DNA of 64,000 nucleotides from Acidobacteriota bacterium (GTDB lineage Bacteria > Actinomycetota > Acidimicrobiia > Acidimicrobiales > Microtrichaceae). Made by a program: the position numbers and the translations under genes. Position 1 is the stretch's first letter. Each line of letters begins with the position of its first letter. The DNA lies in the NCBI GenBank assembly GCA_003577145.1, contig QEUP01000015.1, positions 1 through 64,000 on the forward strand, written 5' to 3'. The notes beneath the pieces are model-generated. The model saw nothing but the letters and a program-made list of their open reading frames with translations, made no database searches and was not told the DNA's origin. Of this stretch, positions 52,307 to 60,991 are shown piece after piece.

Positions 52307-55009
52307 ATGACAGCGGATGACCCCACGACCCGACCGGCACTCGTGACATCGACGGCCACGCGCCTGCCTCCTCGTCCCGGTCCACCAGGCCTGTCCCTGC
52401 CCCGGTCACCCGCCGAGGCGCCACCCATCGACCCGGGCACGATGCGACGGATCAAGGCCGATCTAGCCGAGGCCAGGAGCCCTGAGCAGCCTCCCCGCCC
52501 GGGGCTGCTCGGCTCGCTGTCGGCAAAGATCCTCGTACCCCTCCTGATCTTCACGACGCTCGTAGGGGGCATCGTCATCGTGCAGGAGCAACGAACGGCC
52601 AGCTCCGAGCTCGCTTCCGAGCTGGACACCGACATCACACGGTTCGTCCAAGTGCTGGAAGGCACGACCGAGGTCGCCGGCATCGCGGGGATGACCCAGA
52701 CCGTTCAGGCCCTTGCGGCCGATCCCGGCGTCGAGGAGATCATCATCATCGGCGAAGACCCTGCCGAGGTGCTCGCGGCGACCGACGAGACGCTCGTGGG
52801 AACGCCGGCCGGCGAGCTGCCAGGCTACGTTCGTGACGCCCTGAGCCAGTCCGACCGCGATCCGAACGTCATCTGGAAGTCGGTCGACTCCGAGAGCCCG
52901 AGAGCCGACGTCGTCACTCCCCTCGACGTGAGCCTGGCCGAGCTGGCCGAAGGATCGGAGTCCCTCACCGGGTTCTTCGTCCTCGACACCACCGAAGCCG
53001 AGCAGATGGTGGCCGAGCAGGGCCGACGACGACTGGTCTTCACCCTCTTCATCGTCGTCTTCTTCGCCATCGGAGCCTGGGCCCTCATCAGATGGGTCGT
53101 ACTCGGACGGATCAGGCAGATCGACGACGCCCTCCGCCGCTGGAGGTTCGAGGACTCCTCCAGCAGGGTCGTCGACCTCGGAAACGACCAACTCGGCCAC
53201 GTCGCCGCGAACATCAACAAGGCCCTCGACGACGTCAGCCGCCGCGAAAGGGACCTGACGGACACGAACGAGCGCCTCGAGGACCAGGTCGACGAGCTCG
53301 ACCGGCTTCGCCGCCGTGAAGCGGCGCTGGGCGGGCTGTCGGCCAACCTCGGCGCTCGCATGACCGACCTGCGAGCGGTCCTGGAGATCACCTCATCGGA
53401 GGTGGCACAGATCCTGGGGGACGCCTGCTTCGTCTGGATGAGCGAACCCGGTGAGGACGAGCTCGTCCTCGCATCCGTAGCTCACCGCAGCAACGCTGCC
53501 GCGGGGATCCTCAAGTCTCTCGAGGGCACCGCCAGGCCCGTTGAACGACACGACGAGCTGAGCCGGGTACTGGAGGACGGCCAGGCTGTCGAGCTACGCG
53601 ACATCGACAGGAACCGCTTCGAGTCGATGGCGACGCCCGCTTTCGGTTCCTACCACAATGTTGTCGGAGTGAGCAGCCTCGTCATCCAGCCCCTGAGGAC
53701 CGGTGGCGAGTCCAGGGGCTGCCTGTGGTCGACCAGGGACGGTGGTAGCCCGGCTTACTCCGAGGCGGACCTCCGGCTGCTCGAGGAGCTGGCACAGCGT
53801 GTCGAGCTGGCGATCTCGAACGCCCTGCTGTACCGCGAGGCCTCCGAGGCGGCGACGGTGATCCGCGCATCCGTGGACGCCATCGGAGTGGCCGACCTCG
53901 ACGGCAGCATGAGGAAGTGGAACCCTGCCGCATCCGAGCTCTTCGGCTGGAGCCACGACTCTCCTGCTCCGTCTCTCTTCCCTTCGCAGAGCATTGCCGG
54001 TCAGTTCCGTGAGCGCGTCGTCCGCGACGGTGACGAGGTTCGTTTCGAGGAGATCCGTCACCGCCCGAACGGGGAGGAGTTCTGGTGCTCCATCACGCTC
54101 TCGGCGATCCATGACGAGCTCGAGCGACCCGTCGCGATCCTGGGCATATTCCGCGACACGACCGACTCTCACGAGCAGGCAGAAGCACTGCGCCAGAGCG
54201 AGATGCGCTACCGCGCTCTCGCGCTTCACCTCGAGCAGCGAGTCATCGACCGGACCCGCGAGTTGAGGGACTCGCTCGAGCATCTCGCCCGCTCGAACAG
54301 GGATCTGGAGCAGTTCGCCCATGTCGCCTCGCACGACCTTCGTTCCCCGCTGAGGACGGTTCGGGGCTTCGCCGACCTGTTCCTCCACCACCTGGACCGA
54401 AGCGGGCTCGAGCTCGATGACCGGGCGCGGGACTACCTGGAGCAGTCGATGGCGGGGATAACCCGCATGGAGGATCTGCTCAGAGGGCTGCTCTCCTACT
54501 CACGCGTCGAGCGCGGCGGCCGGGACCGCACCGTCCCTTGCGACCTGACCGGCGTGATGGACGAGGTGCTCAGCGGGCTCACCCAGGCGATCGAGCAGTC
54601 CAGCGCGTCGGTTGAAGTGGGGGTGCTGCCGACCCTCCCCGGTGACCGCACCCAGATGACGCAGTTGCTCCAGAACCTCGTCGAGAACGCGCTGAAGTAC
54701 CGCCACCCGGACCGCAGGCCGGTCGTTGAGGTCACCGCGCACAGGATCGAAGACGAGATCGAGGACGAGTGGGAGCTCTGGGTGGCCGACAACGGGATCG
54801 GCATCGAGCCCGATCACCATCCGCACATCTTCAGGATGTTCGGTCAGCTCGAGCCGAACGCATCGTCAGGCATCGGTCTGGGCCTGGCCCTGTGCCAGCG
54901 GATCATCGACCGCCATGGCGGTCGCATCTGGGTCGAGTCCGAGGTCGGCGTGGGATCGGTGTTCAAGTTCCGGCTGCCGGCCGATTCGAGCCGGCCGCAC
55001 GTCGGGTGA
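52307..55009 (+). CDS. Multi-domain sensor histidine kinase (HAMP-GAF-PAS-HisKA-HATPase)
   Basis: A 900-residue sensor kinase. Two membrane segments (about 72-92 and 243-263) bracket an external sensor of ~150 residues. A HAMP linker follows (264-316), then GAF (about 345-510), PAS (513-620, with EFWCSITLSAIHDELERPVAILGIFRDTTD), and a coiled-coil. The HisKA H-box is FAHVASHDLRSPL with His676. The ATPase domain has the N box NLVENALKYRH, WVADNGIGI and SGIGLGLALC. No receiver domain is attached. Phosphotransfer partner genes are not adjacent; the convergent receiver-PAS protein is 12 nt away but on the other strand. The pattern resembles bacteriophytochrome-like and Cph1-type kinases, without a chromophore domain. 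Confidence 0.93.
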   Translation: MTADDPTTRPALVTSTATRLPPRPGPPGLSLPRSPAEAPPIDPGTMRRIKADLAEARSPEQPPRPGLLGSLSAKILVPLLIFTTLVGGIVIVQEQRTASSELASELDTDITRFVQVLEGTTEVAGIAGMTQTVQALAADPGVEEIIIIGEDPAEVLAATDETLVGTPAGELPGYVRDALSQSDRDPNVIWKSVDSESPRADVVTPLDVSLAELAEGSESLTGFFVLDTTEAEQMVAEQGRRRLVFTLFIVVFFAIGAWALIRWVVLGRIRQIDDALRRWRFEDSSSRVVDLGNDQLGHVAANINKALDDVSRRERDLTDTNERLEDQVDELDRLRRREAALGGLSANLGARMTDLRAVLEITSSEVAQILGDACFVWMSEPGEDELVLASVAHRSNAAAGILKSLEGTARPVERHDELSRVLEDGQAVELRDIDRNRFESMATPAFGSYHNVVGVSSLVIQPLRTGGESRGCLWSTRDGGSPAYSEADLRLLEELAQRVELAISNALLYREASEAATVIRASVDAIGVADLDGSMRKWNPAASELFGWSHDSPAPSLFPSQSIAGQFRERVVRDGDEVRFEEIRHRPNGEEFWCSITLSAIHDELERPVAILGIFRDTTDSHEQAEALRQSEMRYRALALHLEQRVIDRTRELRDSLEHLARSNRDLEQFAHVASHDLRSPLRTVRGFADLFLHHLDRSGLELDDRARDYLEQSMAGITRMEDLLRGLLSYSRVERGGRDRTVPCDLTGVMDEVLSGLTQAIEQSSASVEVGVLPTLPGDRTQMTQLLQNLVENALKYRHPDRRPVVEVTAHRIEDEIEDEWELWVADNGIGIEPDHHPHIFRMFGQLEPNASSGIGLGLALCQRIIDRHGGRIWVESEVGVGSVFKFRLPADSSRPHVG

Positions 55010-55021
55010 CCGCCAGAGCAA

Positions 55022-55882
55022 TCACCCGCTGTGCGGCTGTACGACAGAGTTTCGCTCCTCCGGTCCGGAGCCGGCCGGCCCGTCGAGTCGGACTCCCGGT
55101 CTTGGAGCCAACAACTCGAGAGAGCCGGGTAGGGTCAGTGCCATCCCCGAGGCATCGCGGATGACAAGAGCGCGGGTTCGAACCCGGTGGAACCCGCTCG
55201 CCCGGTCACCGAACCGGTATGTCACGTCGAGGTTGGTGGTCCGCCCCTCGAGGTGATCCTCGATGGCTCGGAGGAGCCGGCCCAGATCATCAGCGTGCAC
55301 GCGATCGAACCACACGTCAGGGTGGCGCGAAGGCGGCTCGGTCAGCCCGGCGATGGACAGCCACTCGCCGTTGACATCGAAGCGACCCACGCCGAGATCC
55401 CACTCGAAGTGACCGACCAACGACCCATGCCGGCTCCCGGACGGTTCGGGCCTCGTGGATTCCTCGATGGAGATCTCTATCTCGTCGACGAATCGCCTGC
55501 CCGGCTTCGAGCCCGCCTGGGTGTGGGCCCGGTCGGGACCCCGGCTCACCCAAGCGTTCACCTGGTCGGGTAGATCTGGTCCTGGCCGGAGGAGATGTGG
55601 ACGGCGATCGCTGCCCACCTCCGCGTGGTCAGCCTCGATGGTCATCACCGGCAGCCCTCCCGCCGCGGCCAGAACGGACTCGACCGTACTCGGGTCGAGC
55701 GAAGGATCCAGGAGGACGCAGTCGACAGAGCCGGTGCGAATCAGCTCACCAACCCGGGCAGCGTCGCGGCACCAATGGATGCCGAAGGCTCCCGTTGCGG
55801 CGAGCTGAGCCTGTGTCGAGGCGGCCCTGCCGTCGGGCGACCCGCCCAGGTAGAGCAGGCGTACGAGCCGCGCTGGGCGCAC
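55022..55882 (-). CDS. Degenerate receiver plus PAS-fold protein
   Basis: A 286-residue protein. Residues 7-105 look like a response-regulator receiver: VRLLYLGGSP at the start, Asp59 in VDCVLLDPSLD at the phosphorylation site, and LPVMTIEADH. The N-terminal acidic pair is replaced by LGGS and the conserved Lys by Arg in LLRPGPD, so phosphorylation may be lost. Residues about 150-260 form a PAS_3-like fold (HFEWDLGVGRFDVNGEWLSIAGL, WFDRVHADDLGRLLRAIEDHLEG, YRFGDRASGFHRVRTRALVIRD). No output domain follows. It is convergent with the histidine kinase, so a partner role is possible. Confidence 0.72.
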   Translation of the reverse strand: MRPARLVRLLYLGGSPDGRAASTQAQLAATGAFGIHWCRDAARVGELIRTGSVDCVLLDPSLDPSTVESVLAAAGGLPVMTIEADHAEVGSDRRPHLLRPGPDLPDQVNAWVSRGPDRAHTQAGSKPGRRFVDEIEISIEESTRPEPSGSRHGSLVGHFEWDLGVGRFDVNGEWLSIAGLTEPPSRHPDVWFDRVHADDLGRLLRAIEDHLEGRTTNLDVTYRFGDRASGFHRVRTRALVIRDASGMALTLPGSLELLAPRPGVRLDGPAGSGPEERNSVVQPHSG

Positions 55883-56044
55883 AGACCAACTTGAATCGGA
55901 GATGGCCGTGACTCCCTCTCGGCGGACATTGGCCTACAACCGAAGCCGCGACGATCGTAGCCAACATGATGCGGCGCCACATGATCCGGCGCCGGCCGCT
56001 CGGCCGAGCACTATCATGCCGCGACCAGAGAACCGGGGGTAGAA

Positions 56045-57430
56045 ATGGACCTGAAGCGAACGGCAGTGTTGGCCTTGGCCGCGTTCACGCTCGTACTCTC
56101 GGCGTGCGGCGATTCGGGTGGCGGCGATTCGGGTGGCGGCGATGACCAAGGTGATGGGGCTTCCGAATACAGCACCCTCCGGGTCCCCGGCGATTACGCC
56201 ACGATCCAAGAAGCGGTTGACGCCGCCCAAGAGGGCGACCTGGTGCTGATATCACCCGGTGTCTACAAAGAGACCGTCGATGTGGAGACCGATGACGTCG
56301 TCATACGCGGCGTTGACCGCAACGAGACCATCCTCGACGGCGAGTTCGAACGCGACAACGGGATCAGGGTGGTAGGAGCCAACGGCGTAGCCGTCGAGAA
56401 CCTCACCGCCAGGAACTACGCCTACAACGGCTTCTTCTGGACAGGCGTCGACGGGTTCAGGGGCTCGTACCTGACCGCCTACCGCAACGGCGACTACGGC
56501 GTGTACGTGATCGACTCACAGAACGGCCTGATCGAGCACTCCTATGCCTCGGGCAGCCCGGATGCCGGGCTCTACATCGGGCAGTGCTACCCCTGCCACA
56601 TGGTCGTCGACGACTTCACATCCGAATACAACGGACTGGGGTACTCGGGCACCAACTCGGGCGGAGACCTCTATCTCACCAACTCGATCTTCCGCTACAA
56701 CCGGGTCGGCATCGTACCCAACTCCGGCTCCTACGAGCTGTGCTACCCCGAGCGCGAGACGACCATCGTCGGCAACACGGTCTACTCGAACAACAACCCC
56801 GAGACGCCGGCCATCGACGTGGCGCTGCTGGCCATGGGCAACGGGATACTCACCGCCGGAGGTGTCGGGAACGTCATCGAGCGCAACCTCGTGTACGACC
56901 ACGACCTCGGCGGGATAGTGCTCACGGTGTTTCCCGAAGAGGAACCCTCCGACGTGATCCCCGCAGAGTCGGTGCCGTGCGACGAGGCGACCCCGACCCA
57001 GCCGCCGGAAGAGGAGCTGCCCGACCTGCTGATCTGGCCGTCGTTGGACAACGAGGTGATCGACAACGATGTGTCGCAATCAGGTCTGGCCGATCTGGCG
57101 GTCGCCAACGCCGGAGAGGGTGGCTCGCCCGACGGGGGCAACTGCTTTGCGGGCAACGTCTTCGAGACCAGCGCCCCGACGGACCTCGAGACCAAGGCTC
57201 CATGCGGGGGCGAGCCCAGCGGCGACTTCAACGAGGGCGCCTTCGACGTGATGAGCCTCATCACGCGGGAGACACCACCGTCAGTCGACTACCAGACCGC
57301 ACCCACGCCGGAACCGCCCGAGCTACCGGGAATGCCCGATGCCTCCGACGCTCCGCCTTCACCTGCCACCGACATGCCGCCGAGCATCGACGTCGACGCG
57401 ATCGTCCTACCCGAGCGACCTGAGGATTGA
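56045..57430 (+). CDS. Secreted right-handed parallel beta-helix lipoprotein
   Basis: A 461-residue lipoprotein. The lipobox is VLSAC (Cys21), followed by a short GDSGG repeat from a 15-bp tandem duplication (56108-56143). The mature part starts DYATIQEAVDAAQEGDLVLISPGVYKETV, the usual cap of right-handed beta-helices of the NosD/pectate-lyase group, followed by repeated coils (VVIRGVDRNETILDGE, SQNGLIEHSYASGSPDAGLYIGQCYPC). No sulfated-sugar or pectate catalytic triad is obvious. A Pro-rich tail ends it. The DUF1996 gene starts at its stop (TGATG), so the two are co-translated. Confidence 0.88.
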   Translation: MDLKRTAVLALAAFTLVLSACGDSGGGDSGGGDDQGDGASEYSTLRVPGDYATIQEAVDAAQEGDLVLISPGVYKETVDVETDDVVIRGVDRNETILDGEFERDNGIRVVGANGVAVENLTARNYAYNGFFWTGVDGFRGSYLTAYRNGDYGVYVIDSQNGLIEHSYASGSPDAGLYIGQCYPCHMVVDDFTSEYNGLGYSGTNSGGDLYLTNSIFRYNRVGIVPNSGSYELCYPERETTIVGNTVYSNNNPETPAIDVALLAMGNGILTAGGVGNVIERNLVYDHDLGGIVLTVFPEEEPSDVIPAESVPCDEATPTQPPEEELPDLLIWPSLDNEVIDNDVSQSGLADLAVANAGEGGSPDGGNCFAGNVFETSAPTDLETKAPCGGEPSGDFNEGAFDVMSLITRETPPSVDYQTAPTPEPPELPGMPDASDAPPSPATDMPPSIDVDAIVLPERPED

Positions 57431-58407
57431 TGGATCCAGCCCGCACTTCTCACCGGCAGCCGCGTCGGCTGCCGGTGTCCATCGGGGTGTGGATCGGCGT
57501 GGCTCTCGTGCCCGTGCTCGCCCTCGTGGTCAGGCCCGATCCGATCGAAACGACAGATCCAGGTGACCCCGCAGAGCCAGTGGCCTACGCGGTCCCCAAC
57601 GTCGACCTGGCCACCAACACGGCCCGGTTCGTGTCGGAGTGCGGCCACAGCCACTCAGCCAACAACGACCCGATCCTCTTCCCGGGCCAGCCCGGTGAGT
57701 CACACTTCCATGACTTCTTCGGTAACACCGGCACCGACGCGGACTCCACCCACGCCACACTCGCCGAAGGAACGACGACGTGCCAAGGGGCAGCCGACCT
57801 GACGGCTTACTGGGCGCCTGCGCTGTTCCAGCACGGCGAGCACGTCGAGCCGCTGGGGGTCCATGCCTACTACCGTGTGGCGCCCGGCACCGATCCCGAG
57901 TCCGTCCGAGCTTTTCCCGAGGGCCTCATGATGATCGCCGGGGATGCCACAGCCAGCTCGCCCCAACCCACCGAGGTCGTCGCCTGGTCCTGCGACCGTT
58001 CCCCGGTGGTCTCCGCCGCACCCCAGCAATGCCCCAAGGGTGCCCCACTGTCGCTGCGGGTCACCTTTCCCGACTGCTGGCGGGGTGGCGGCGAAGCGAA
58101 CCTCGACTCGGCGGATCACCGCTCACACGTCGCCTATGGCGGCGGCGAGGGCTGCCCGCCTTCGCACCCGGTGGCCATCCCCCAGCTCACCCTGGCCGTG
58201 CGCTATCCGATCTACGGCCCGATCGAGGGCCTGAGCCTGGCCCCCGGGTCGCTGCTGCAGGGCCATGCGGACTTCTTCAACGCTTGGGACCCGGCCAAGC
58301 TCGAGAACGAGATCGGGTCGTGCCTCCAGCGCGGAGTGGTCTGCGTGATTCCCGGTAGCACCGGTCACCACGCGGCGTTCGCCGAGGACCTGAAGGATCA
58401 GCTCTGA
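57430..58407 (+). CDS. DUF1996 family exported protein
   Basis: A 325-residue protein. The N-terminus has a hydrophobic segment (about 18-38) that could be a signal anchor or signal peptide. The DUF1996 core follows: SECGHSHSANNDPILFPGQPGESHFHDFFGN, GTTTCQGAADLTAYWAPALF and the histidine-rich ending STGHHAAFAEDL. The conserved His and Cys suggest a metal-binding extracellular domain. Function is unknown for the family, which occurs in fungi and actinobacteria near wall or spore proteins. It is translationally coupled to the beta-helix lipoprotein, with ATG 57430 overlapping that gene's TGA. Confidence 0.85.
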   Translation: MDPARTSHRQPRRLPVSIGVWIGVALVPVLALVVRPDPIETTDPGDPAEPVAYAVPNVDLATNTARFVSECGHSHSANNDPILFPGQPGESHFHDFFGNTGTDADSTHATLAEGTTTCQGAADLTAYWAPALFQHGEHVEPLGVHAYYRVAPGTDPESVRAFPEGLMMIAGDATASSPQPTEVVAWSCDRSPVVSAAPQQCPKGAPLSLRVTFPDCWRGGGEANLDSADHRSHVAYGGGEGCPPSHPVAIPQLTLAVRYPIYGPIEGLSLAPGSLLQGHADFFNAWDPAKLENEIGSCLQRGVVCVIPGSTGHHAAFAEDLKDQL

Positions 58408-58562
58408 GCCACCCCCGCCAGACGCACCCGATCGCTTGCCGGTTCGCACCGCCTCACGGATGGTGTAGATCCACAGCAACGCATTGTGGTCATCCAACCA
58501 TCCAGAGTCATCAGCAGCTACTGTCTGCCCGGGGAACAGCACGGAACGCCAGGCCAAAACCC

Positions 58563-58612
58563 GTTTTGTGAACGCGCGTGGCCCCTATAGGGGCCTTTTC
58601 GGTTCACAAAAC
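58563..58612. repeat. Long palindromic repeat, copy 2, abutting the LhgO start
   Basis: Arms GTTTTGTGAAC (58563-58573) and GTTCACAAAAC (58602-58612) pair perfectly over 11 bp, with an inner GGCCCC/GGGGCC pair around TATA. The middle 6 bp do not pair. It resembles copy 1 at 24479-24529 in both arms, including the central GGCCCCTAT, and lies two bases before the LhgO GTG. Confidence 0.83.
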
Positions 58613-58614
58613 CA

Positions 58615-59793
58615 GTGGGAGCGGGCATCGTCGGGCTGGCCACCGCCCGGGCCCTCGTCGCGCGACAGCCCGGCCTGGCGGTCCTCGTCCTCGACAAGGA
58701 GGACTCAATCGCCTGTCACCAGACCGGCCGCAACTCCGGTGTCATCCACTCCGGCATCTACTACCCGCCGGGTTCCAACAAGGCATCGATGGTGGCCCGA
58801 GGCAGAGAGCAGCTCATCGAGCTCTGCCGGCACCACCGGATCGCCTACGAGCTGTGCGGCAAGCTCGTGGTGGCGACCAGCGCCGAGGAGGTCCACGGCC
58901 TGGCCCGCCTCCAGCGCCGCGCTGCCGCCAACGCCATACCGACGAGCTGGCTCCCCGCGGAGGGCATCGCCGAGTACGAGCCCCGAGCCCGGGGCCTGGC
59001 GGCACTGCACGTACCGAGCGCCGGCATCGTCGACTTCAGCGGTGTGTCCCGTGCCCTGGTGGAGGAACTGCACGATGGCGGGGGCAACCTGCGCCTCGAC
59101 TCCGAGTTGGTGAACGTCGATGAATCGGTCGATGGGCTCGTGCTGGACACCTCCTCGGGAAAGGTGCGCAGTCGCTGGCTGGTCAACTGCGCCGGCCTGC
59201 AATCCGATCGCGTTGCCGCCATGGCCCACTCGGGTGGGCAGACCCGCATCCTCCCGTTCCGTGGCGAGTACTTCGAGTTGGTGCCGTCCCGTCGACACCT
59301 GGTGAAAGACCTCATCTACCCTGTTCCCGATCCGAGGTTCCCGTTCCTCGGCGTTCACTTCACCCGCATGGTCGATGGCACAGTCCACGCCGGACCCAAT
59401 GCGGTGATCGCGCTGAGCCGTGAAGGCTACGAGTGGAAACGAGCCGATGCGGGCGATATCGCCGAGATGCTCGCCAACCCGGGTGTATGGAGACTGGGCC
59501 GTCGCTACTGGCGAACGGGCCTGGCTGAGCTGAAGCGGTCACTCAGCAAGCGCTCGTTCGTGTCCGCCCTTCAGGGCCTTGTCCCCGACGTCGGCTCTGA
59601 GGATCTGGTCCGGTCCGAGTCAGGCGTGCGCGCCCAAGCGCTGCTGCGGGATGGCTCGCTCGTCGACGACTTCGAGTTCGGCGAGTCCCACCGGGCGGTG
59701 AGTGTCATCAACGCCCCTTCGCCGGCGGCCACCGCCGCACTCGCGATAGGCGACGAGATAGCTCTACGCGTGATCCGCAAGGTCGGTGGATGA
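58615..59793 (+). CDS. lhgO: L-2-hydroxyglutarate oxidase family protein, N-terminus clipped
   Basis: A 392-residue FAD-dependent dehydrogenase/oxidase that converts L-2-hydroxyglutarate to 2-oxoglutarate. It has GAGIVGLATA at the FAD site, the diagnostic CHQTGRNSGVIHSGIYYPPGS block, PSAGIVDFSGVSRAL, PFRGEYFELVPSR, HFTRMVDGTVHAGPNAVIA and GVRAQALLRDG. E. coli LhgO starts about seven residues earlier with a full beta-1 strand. Here the only in-frame start is GTG 58615, right at the GxGxxG motif, without a Shine-Dalgarno; upstream the frame meets TAG at 58588 within the palindrome. The palindrome may have displaced the original start. The next gene overlaps or follows by 25 nt. Confidence 0.86.
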   Translation: MGAGIVGLATARALVARQPGLAVLVLDKEDSIACHQTGRNSGVIHSGIYYPPGSNKASMVARGREQLIELCRHHRIAYELCGKLVVATSAEEVHGLARLQRRAAANAIPTSWLPAEGIAEYEPRARGLAALHVPSAGIVDFSGVSRALVEELHDGGGNLRLDSELVNVDESVDGLVLDTSSGKVRSRWLVNCAGLQSDRVAAMAHSGGQTRILPFRGEYFELVPSRRHLVKDLIYPVPDPRFPFLGVHFTRMVDGTVHAGPNAVIALSREGYEWKRADAGDIAEMLANPGVWRLGRRYWRTGLAELKRSLSKRSFVSALQGLVPDVGSEDLVRSESGVRAQALLRDGSLVDDFEFGESHRAVSVINAPSPAATAALAIGDEIALRVIRKVGG

Positions 59794-59818
59794 GCGTCGC
59801 GCCAGCTACCGTCTGATC

Positions 59819-60232
59819 ATGGCCGACGAGGGGGTGCGCAAAAACCTCGAGGGGCTGGGTGACTTCATCCGCCGGCAGCGGACCCAGGCGGAGATGTCAC
59901 TCCGCGATCTGGCCGCGCGAACCAACGTCTCCAACCCGTACCTGAGCCAGATAGAGCGAGGGCTGCACGAGCCTTCGATCCGGGTGCTCAAGTCGATCGC
60001 GGGAGCGCTCAACCTCTCGGCTGAGACACTGCTCGCCCAAGCCGGGCTCCTCGAGGCTCGCAGCGCAGAGGCCGCTGCTGCCGAAGGCACCGGGTTGGCC
60101 GAGGGGGCTCCCGGCGGATCGCAGACGATCGCGGCCATCGAGAGCGATCCTGATCTCAGCGAGGAGCAACGACAGGAGCTGCTCGAGCGCTACCGGGCCA
60201 TGGTGGCGCGCGCTCGCAGCGGCCACGCCTGA
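59819..60232 (+). CDS. XRE-family helix-turn-helix regulator, Rv0474-like
   Basis: A 137-residue regulator. The N-terminal XRE domain contains SLRDLAARTNVSNPYLSQIERGLHEPS, with the recognition helix at about residues 34-44. A helical C-terminus follows with a short Gly/Ala linker and SDPDLSEEQRQELLERYRAMV. The order resembles M. tuberculosis Rv0474, which lies directly upstream of hbhA. ATG 59819 fits homologues best; in-frame GTG 59786 would overlap the LhgO gene end. It is convergent with the HBHA/phasin-like gene, whose promoter has two palindromes it could bind. Confidence 0.87.
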   Translation: MADEGVRKNLEGLGDFIRRQRTQAEMSLRDLAARTNVSNPYLSQIERGLHEPSIRVLKSIAGALNLSAETLLAQAGLLEARSAEAAAAEGTGLAEGAPGGSQTIAAIESDPDLSEEQRQELLERYRAMVARARSGHA

Positions 60233-60263
60233 ACACCACGGCTCCTCCCCACCGAAAACCCGA

Positions 60264-60292
60264 AGAGGAGAGGGCCGATGGCCCTCTCCTCT
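60264..60292. terminator. Bidirectional hairpin terminator between convergent genes
   Basis: A perfect 13-bp stem (AGAGGAGAGGGCC paired with its complement) around a GAT loop lies 31 nt after the XRE stop and 80 nt before the HBHA-like stop on the other strand. There is no strong T-run, so termination efficiency is uncertain. Confidence 0.7.
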
Positions 60293-60371
60293 CGTCACAC
60301 ACAACGTCAGGGGGGAAACGCTGTGGTGGTGGGGTATCACCCGCAGTGCGGGTGATGGGCGGGAACTCGGT

Positions 60372-60710
60372 TCAGGCAGCGGCTGCCTTGGTGGTCTTGG
60401 CTGCCTTGGCAGCAGGCTTGACCTCGCGCTCGAGCAGCTGGTCGGTCACCGGCGAAGCGGCCTCGACGACGCTGTCGACGATCTCCTTGTTGACTGCCAG
60501 GACGCGGGATGCGAACTCGAACTGGTTGTCGACCAGCTCGCCGGGCGTCGGGATCTGCTCGGCGAACGGGACCGCGGGCAGGTTCGACACGTTGTCGGTG
60601 ATCAACCCGACGACACGGGTGACGCCGTTGACGACCGGTTCCTTGACGGAGTTCACGATGTCGATGACCTGGTCCTGTACCTCGGTGATCTTCTCGAGAG
60701 TGGTGCTCAT
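60372..60710 (-). CDS. HBHA/phasin-like helical protein with Lys/Ala-rich tail
   Basis: A 112-residue helical protein. The N-terminal 90 residues form amphipathic helices typical of phasins and of the coiled-coil part of heparin-binding haemagglutinin (VDNQFEFASRVLAVNKEIVDSVVEA). The C-terminus ends in VKPAAKAAKTTKAAAA, a short version of HBHA's lysine/alanine tail. HBHA binds heparan sulfate and lipid inclusions in mycobacteria; here a polyhydroxyalkanoate or lipid-body role is just as likely. ATG 60710 has GGAG eight bases upstream. A good promoter with palindromes lies upstream. Confidence 0.82.
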   Translation of the reverse strand: MSTTLEKITEVQDQVIDIVNSVKEPVVNGVTRVVGLITDNVSNLPAVPFAEQIPTPGELVDNQFEFASRVLAVNKEIVDSVVEAASPVTDQLLEREVKPAAKAAKTTKAAAA

Positions 60711-60758
60711 TCTTTCGACTCCAAAGAGCTCGGGGATGGGATCGGAACGCTCCTGCTA

Positions 60759-60807
60759 AGTAAACCAAGCAACCGCTAGCGGTGTCAATACTTTTGCTAA
60801 CAAAAGT
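60759..60807 (-). promoter_or_regulatory. HBHA/phasin-like gene promoter with two palindromes
   Basis: On the minus strand TTGACA (60783-60788), an 18-bp spacer and TTTACT (60759-60764) form a sigma-70-type promoter. The spacer contains the perfect palindrome CCGCTAGCGG (60773-60782), and just upstream of the -35 box lies ACTTTTGCTAACAAAAGT (60790-60807), a 7-bp-arm inverted repeat. Both are candidate operator sites. Confidence 0.62.
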
Positions 60808-60895
60808 TCGCAGATGTGGCGTAAGTCACCCTGGGCCAGGGCCAAGACCCCGGCCGCACATGACCTGGACTGAGCTGCCCGCATTACATCAGCCC

Positions 60896-60936
60896 TTGAC
60901 AGCGGCTTGATTCTCGACAAAGTTAGTCGACATTAG
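60896..60936 (+). promoter_or_regulatory. Possible peroxiredoxin promoter region
   Basis: TTGACA (60896-60901) is a clear -35 box about 95 nt upstream of the peroxiredoxin start. No good -10 is found at 17-18 bp (AAAGTT or AAGTTA). A small inverted repeat CGACAAAGTTAGTCG (60915-60929) overlaps that spot and could be an operator. Confidence 0.38.
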
Positions 60937-60991
60937 GGGAATCACCCGCGCCGTCCGAGGACGGCACCGAGCCACAAGGAAACGAGCTGCT

